Below are positions 60,973 to 64,000 of a stretch of DNA of 64,000 nucleotides, piece after piece. Source of the stretch: Pseudooceanicola batsensis HTCC2597 (lineage in GTDB: Bacteria; Pseudomonadota; Alphaproteobacteria; Rhodobacterales; Rhodobacteraceae); contig NZ_CH724131.1 in NCBI RefSeq assembly GCF_000152725.1, positions 337,846 through 401,845 of the forward strand, read 5' to 3'. How positions within the stretch are numbered: the stretch's first letter is position 1; each line of letters opens with the position of its first letter. The notes under the pieces are model-generated. The model had not been told where the DNA came from, ran no database searches, and was given only the letters and a program-made list of their open reading frames with translations. The position numbers and the translations under genes were made by a program.

Positions 60973-61893
60973 TCAAACGTCAATTGGCCGGCCCCGCAGC
61001 ATCCGCACGACACGGCCGTCCAGAACGACCAGTCCCACGGCGATGATGCCGAACCCGGCAAGGTGCCGTGTCAGGAAGACCTCGCCCAGCACCAGGTGCC
61101 CCAGCAGGATCGCGACCGGCACCAGCAGGAGCGTCACCAGCATGAGGTTGCCGCTGCCGGCCTTGGCCAGGATCGAGTAGTAGAGCAGATAGGCCACCCC
61201 GGTCGCGATCAGGCTGTAATAGGCGATGGCCCCCCAGGTCCGGGCGGCGAGATCGAAGCTCGGCGTGCCTTCCACCGCCCAGGCCAGCGGGATCATCACC
61301 AGGGTCGAGCCGGTCAGCATCCCGGCCGCGGCGATCAGCGGCGGCAGATGCGACAGCTTGGCCCGTCCGAAACTGCCGCCAAGCGCATAGCACAGCGTCG
61401 CGCACAGGACCGAGAGCTGCGCCAGCGACCGCAGGTCGATCTCGCCCAGCGTGCCCATCCCCATGGCCGTGGCCACGCCGAGCACGCCGAAGACCACCCC
61501 GATGCCCTTGCGCGCCGTCAGCCGTTCGTCGGCAAAGACGATGGCCGCGATCACCACGCCGAAAACGGCGGTGAAGGAATTGAAGATCGCCGTCAGCCCG
61601 CTTTCGATATGCAGTTGCCCCCAGGCCAGGAAGAAGAACGGCAGCACGTTGTTCAGCACGCCCATTATCAGGAACATCAGCCAGAGCCGGGGCGAGGCCG
61701 GCGGCCGCTGGCCGGTCGCCAGCACCACGATCCAGAGCACGAGCATGGCCCAGAGGCAGCGGTGCATCACCGCCGTCAGCGGGCCGATCTCGTCCAGCGC
61801 GATGCGTGTCGACAGGAAGGAGCCGCCCCAGATCAGGGCCAGGAGGATGAGCTGGAACCAGGCGACGCCCGACATGGATTTCTGTGGAGACAT
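60973..61893 (-). CDS. EamA/DMT-family transporter 1
   Basis: A 306-residue inner-membrane protein with about ten hydrophobic segments in two EamA repeats (first FQLILLALIWGGSFLSTRIA; second starting near SFGRAKLSHLPPLIAAAGML). It is probably a small-metabolite exporter or importer; the substrate is not predictable. It lies beside a second EamA gene with the same orientation, separated by 51 bases. Confidence 0.88.
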   Translation of the reverse strand: MSPQKSMSGVAWFQLILLALIWGGSFLSTRIALDEIGPLTAVMHRCLWAMLVLWIVVLATGQRPPASPRLWLMFLIMGVLNNVLPFFFLAWGQLHIESGLTAIFNSFTAVFGVVIAAIVFADERLTARKGIGVVFGVLGVATAMGMGTLGEIDLRSLAQLSVLCATLCYALGGSFGRAKLSHLPPLIAAAGMLTGSTLVMIPLAWAVEGTPSFDLAARTWGAIAYYSLIATGVAYLLYYSILAKAGSGNLMLVTLLLVPVAILLGHLVLGEVFLTRHLAGFGIIAVGLVVLDGRVVRMLRGRPIDV

Positions 61894-61944
61894 GGCGCCA
61901 TTAACCCGCGACGATCAGCGGCGGGCAACCCGGATCGTGTGGCT

Positions 61945-62841
61945 TCATGCGCGGCGCTCCCCCCGGATGTTGGCGTAGTTCGCGGCGAAGATGATCGCCG
62001 CGCCCACCAGGACAAAGGGGTCGAGCGCCTCGCCATAGATCAGCAGGCCGACGACCGCCGCCGCGGGCAGCCGCAGGAAATCCATCGGCGACACGACCGA
62101 GGCCGGCGCGATCGACAGGGCGGATGTCACGCAGTAATGCGCAAAGAGCCCGGCGAACCCCACCAGAAGGGCCGCCGGCCACAGCGCGGGCGAGGGCAGG
62201 GCAAAGTCCATGTCGTAGCCGCCGCAGACCAGGCCGAAGATGGCCTGCAGGACCGTCAGCCAGAACAGGATGCAGATCGTCGGCACGTCCCGCGTGAGGC
62301 TCTTGGTCGAAATGATCGTTCCGGCAAAGCCGATGGCGCAGAGGGCGGCCGCGATCAGGCCCGGCGTGATCTCCTGGAAGCCGGGGCGCGCGATCAGCAG
62401 GATGCCGGCGAAACCGGTCAGCCCGGCCAGCGCGCGCCGCTTCGACATCCGTTCGCCCAGAAAGAGGGGCGACAGGACCAGCACCCAGAGCGGCGCGGTG
62501 AATTCCAGCGCGAAGACCTGGGCGAGGGGGATCAGCGTGATCGCGTAGAACCACAGGTTCTGCCCGGTGAAATGCGCCACGTTGCGCAGCACCTGAAGCC
62601 CGAAGCGATGCATCGTGATCCGGTGCCAGCTGGCGGTTGCCGTGGCCACGATGCAGATGATGATGACGCCGGTCAGACTGCGCAGCGTCATGATCTCGAA
62701 CGTGTCCAGTTCGGCGGCCAGGACCCGGCCCGCCACCGCCATGGTCAGGAAGGACAGGATGGCGCCGGCCATCCAGAAAGCGGCGCGTACGGTCGGCGAC
62801 AGGACGGTCGCGGTATCGGTCGAGGGCGAGGGGGCTGTCAT
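61945..62841 (-). CDS. EamA/DMT-family transporter 2
   Basis: A 298-residue, ten-segment EamA transporter (MAGAILSFLTMAVAGRVLAA; FTGQNLWFYAITLIPLAQVF; FSLAPA-like LSIAPASVVSPMDFLRLPAA). It is clearly a different paralogue from the downstream EamA gene, not a recent tandem copy. Substrate unknown. Confidence 0.88.
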   Translation of the reverse strand: MTAPSPSTDTATVLSPTVRAAFWMAGAILSFLTMAVAGRVLAAELDTFEIMTLRSLTGVIIICIVATATASWHRITMHRFGLQVLRNVAHFTGQNLWFYAITLIPLAQVFALEFTAPLWVLVLSPLFLGERMSKRRALAGLTGFAGILLIARPGFQEITPGLIAAALCAIGFAGTIISTKSLTRDVPTICILFWLTVLQAIFGLVCGGYDMDFALPSPALWPAALLVGFAGLFAHYCVTSALSIAPASVVSPMDFLRLPAAAVVGLLIYGEALDPFVLVGAAIIFAANYANIRGERRA

Positions 62842-63225
62842 GGGAGCGGCCTTTCGGGGAACGGCGCGACCCTAGCAGCGGCCCGTCCGGTGTCCAGCCG
62901 GATCAGGGCTTATGCGCTATAGCCCGGTGCACTTGCGGTCATGCGTCCGCTCAGGCGCGAGGTCGGAACGGGGCTCGACCCGCGGGTCTTTCGCCCGGAT
63001 GTCCGCGCATCGAGGACCGCGCGAGGACCTCGCCAAAGCCTTCGGCAGAAAGGATCAGCTCCCGTCTCACGAATTGATTCACATCAAGGACGCGGGGGGG
63101 CGGCAATTTGTAACCTCGCCGTGAACGGCCGCCCGACTTAAAACCATTCCAATTCTGAACCGACGGTGCTAGCACCGAACCGCCCGGGGCCGCGCGAACC
63201 CGGCATTGACCAAGGAGGACCGCCC
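62842..63225 (+). promoter_or_regulatory. Regulatory region of hemA
   Basis: A 384-base gap between the divergent EamA gene and hemA. It contains the FnrL-type box at 63074 and a possible -10 TAACCT about 27 bases downstream of it. No coding frame is supported here. Confidence 0.6.
63074..63087 (+). promoter_or_regulatory. FnrL/FNR-type box upstream of hemA
   Basis: TTGATTCACATCAA is an exact match to TTGAT-N4-ATCAA, the binding consensus of FNR-family oxygen sensors. Its centre lies about 145 bases before the hemA GTG. FnrL control of hemA is established in Rhodobacter. Confidence 0.85.
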
Positions 63226-64000
63226 GTGACCTACGAGGCTTACCTGGACCAGGCTATCGGCCAGCTGCACGATGAAGGGCGGTACCGGACCTTCATCGAC
63301 ATCGTGCGTCACAAGGGGCAGTTTCCCCACGCGACCCGGCGGCGCCCCGACGGGTCCGAACAGCCGGTGACGGTGTGGTGCGGCAACGATTACCTCGGCA
63401 TGGGCCAGCACCCCGTGGTCCTCGCCGCGATGCACGACGCGCTGGACAGCGTCGGCGCCGGTTCGGGCGGCACGCGCAACATCTCGGGCACGACGCTGTA
63501 TCACAAGGCGCTCGAGGACGAGCTCGCCGACCTCCACGGCAAGGAATCCGCCCTGCTCTTCACCTCGGCCTACATCGCCAACGACGCCACCCTGTCGACC
63601 CTGCCCAAGCTCTTCCCCGGTCTCATCATCTATTCCGACGCGCTCAACCACGCCTCGATGATCGAGGGCGTGCGCCGCAACGGGGGCGCCAAGCGCATCT
63701 TCCGCCACAATGACGTTGCGCACCTGCGCGAGCTGCTCGAGGCCGACGACCCCGCCGCCCCCAAGCTGATCGCCTTCGAATCCGTCTATTCGATGGATGG
63801 CGATTTCGGCCCGATCGAGGCGATCTGCGATCTGGCCGACGAATTCAACGCCCTGACCTATATCGACGAGGTCCATGCCGTCGGCATGTACGGCCCCCGC
63901 GGCGGCGGCGTGACCGAACGCGACCGCCTCGCGCAGCGCATCGACATCATCAACGGCACGCTGGCCAAGGCCTACGGTGTCATGGGGGGCTATATCGCCG
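63226..64000 (+). CDS. hemA: 5-aminolevulinate synthase, 3' end beyond window
   Basis: Condenses glycine and succinyl-CoA to 5-aminolevulinate, the alphaproteobacterial (C4) route to haem and chlorophylls. The first 258 residues are present: [46 protein letters not shown] and [14 protein letters not shown] with the PLP-binding lysine just before the window end. AAGGAGG precedes the GTG start. An FnrL box lies upstream. Confidence 0.96.
   Translation, partial: MTYEAYLDQAIGQLHDEGRYRTFIDIVRHKGQFPHATRRRPDGSEQPVTVWCGNDYLGMGQHPVVLAAMHDALDSVGAGSGGTRNISGTTLYHKALEDELADLHGKESALLFTSAYIANDATLSTLPKLFPGLIIYSDALNHASMIEGVRRNGGAKRIFRHNDVAHLRELLEADDPAAPKLIAFESVYSMDGDFGPIEAICDLADEFNALTYIDEVHAVGMYGPRGGGVTERDRLAQRIDIINGTLAKAYGVMGGYIA

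Overview
The window is GC-rich (about two thirds G+C) chromosomal DNA of an alphaproteobacterium, most likely family Rhodobacteraceae (Roseobacter/Rhodobacter group). Supporting signs are a CckA-type hybrid kinase with a TTAA-N7-TTAA CtrA box, an adjacent sciP-ctrA pair, ALA synthase (hemA) behind an FnrL-type box, and alphaproteobacterial LexA boxes (GAAC-N7-GAAC and GTTC-N7-GTTC). The content is mostly core genome; no prophage, IS element, rRNA, tRNA or CRISPR array was recognised.

Layout. 0-3.3 kb: a GyrA C-terminal fragment cut by the window edge, then a stress cluster (CBS-domain protein, Cu/Zn superoxide dismutase, BON-domain protein, short-chain dehydrogenase). Its three transcription units each carry a GGAAC-N16-NGTT promoter of the EcfG general-stress type. 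3.9-9.4 kb: aldose epimerase, RsmB-type methyltransferase, cckA, sulfotransferase. 9.5-20.3 kb: LexA-controlled recA, a YqhA-family protein, alaS, a four-copy tandem hairpin array, VOC protein, PAP2 phosphatase, typA, ssb, lytic transglycosylase and a periplasmic protein. 20.3-28.1 kb: a complete peptide-type ABC importer operon with an AraC-family gene upstream. 28.1-41.8 kb: miaA, then the long translation/envelope block pyrH, frr, uppS, cdsA, dxr, rseP, bamA, skp, fabZ, lpxA, lpxI, lpxB. 42-49.2 kb: mnmA, sciP, ctrA, ligA, recG and a 40-residue membrane peptide behind a LexA box. 49.4-64 kb: Fe-S scaffold, hisI, gluQ, trmFO, enoyl-CoA hydratase-like protein, thioesterase, lipoprotein, rplM-rpsI, TetR, ppk2, hydrolase, metA, P-loop ATPase, two EamA transporters and hemA (cut by the right edge).

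How the parts connect. Several global circuits meet here. CckA, SciP and CtrA belong to one phosphorelay, and both kinase and regulator genes carry CtrA sites. LexA boxes precede recA and the small membrane peptide after recG, making that peptide a candidate SOS checkpoint effector comparable in logic to Caulobacter SidA. The envelope operon supplies isoprenoid, phospholipid, lipid A and outer-membrane assembly functions.

Oddities: three apparent single-base deletions within about 80 bp across the cdsA/dxr junction, a sharp GC change inside the 5' end of ligA, a dispersed palindromic repeat at three sites, a hexanucleotide repeat abutting the ribosome binding site of a permease gene, paired DnaA boxes beside miaA, and an enoyl-CoA hydratase relative lacking both catalytic glutamates. 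All calls were made by reading the sequence without database searches.
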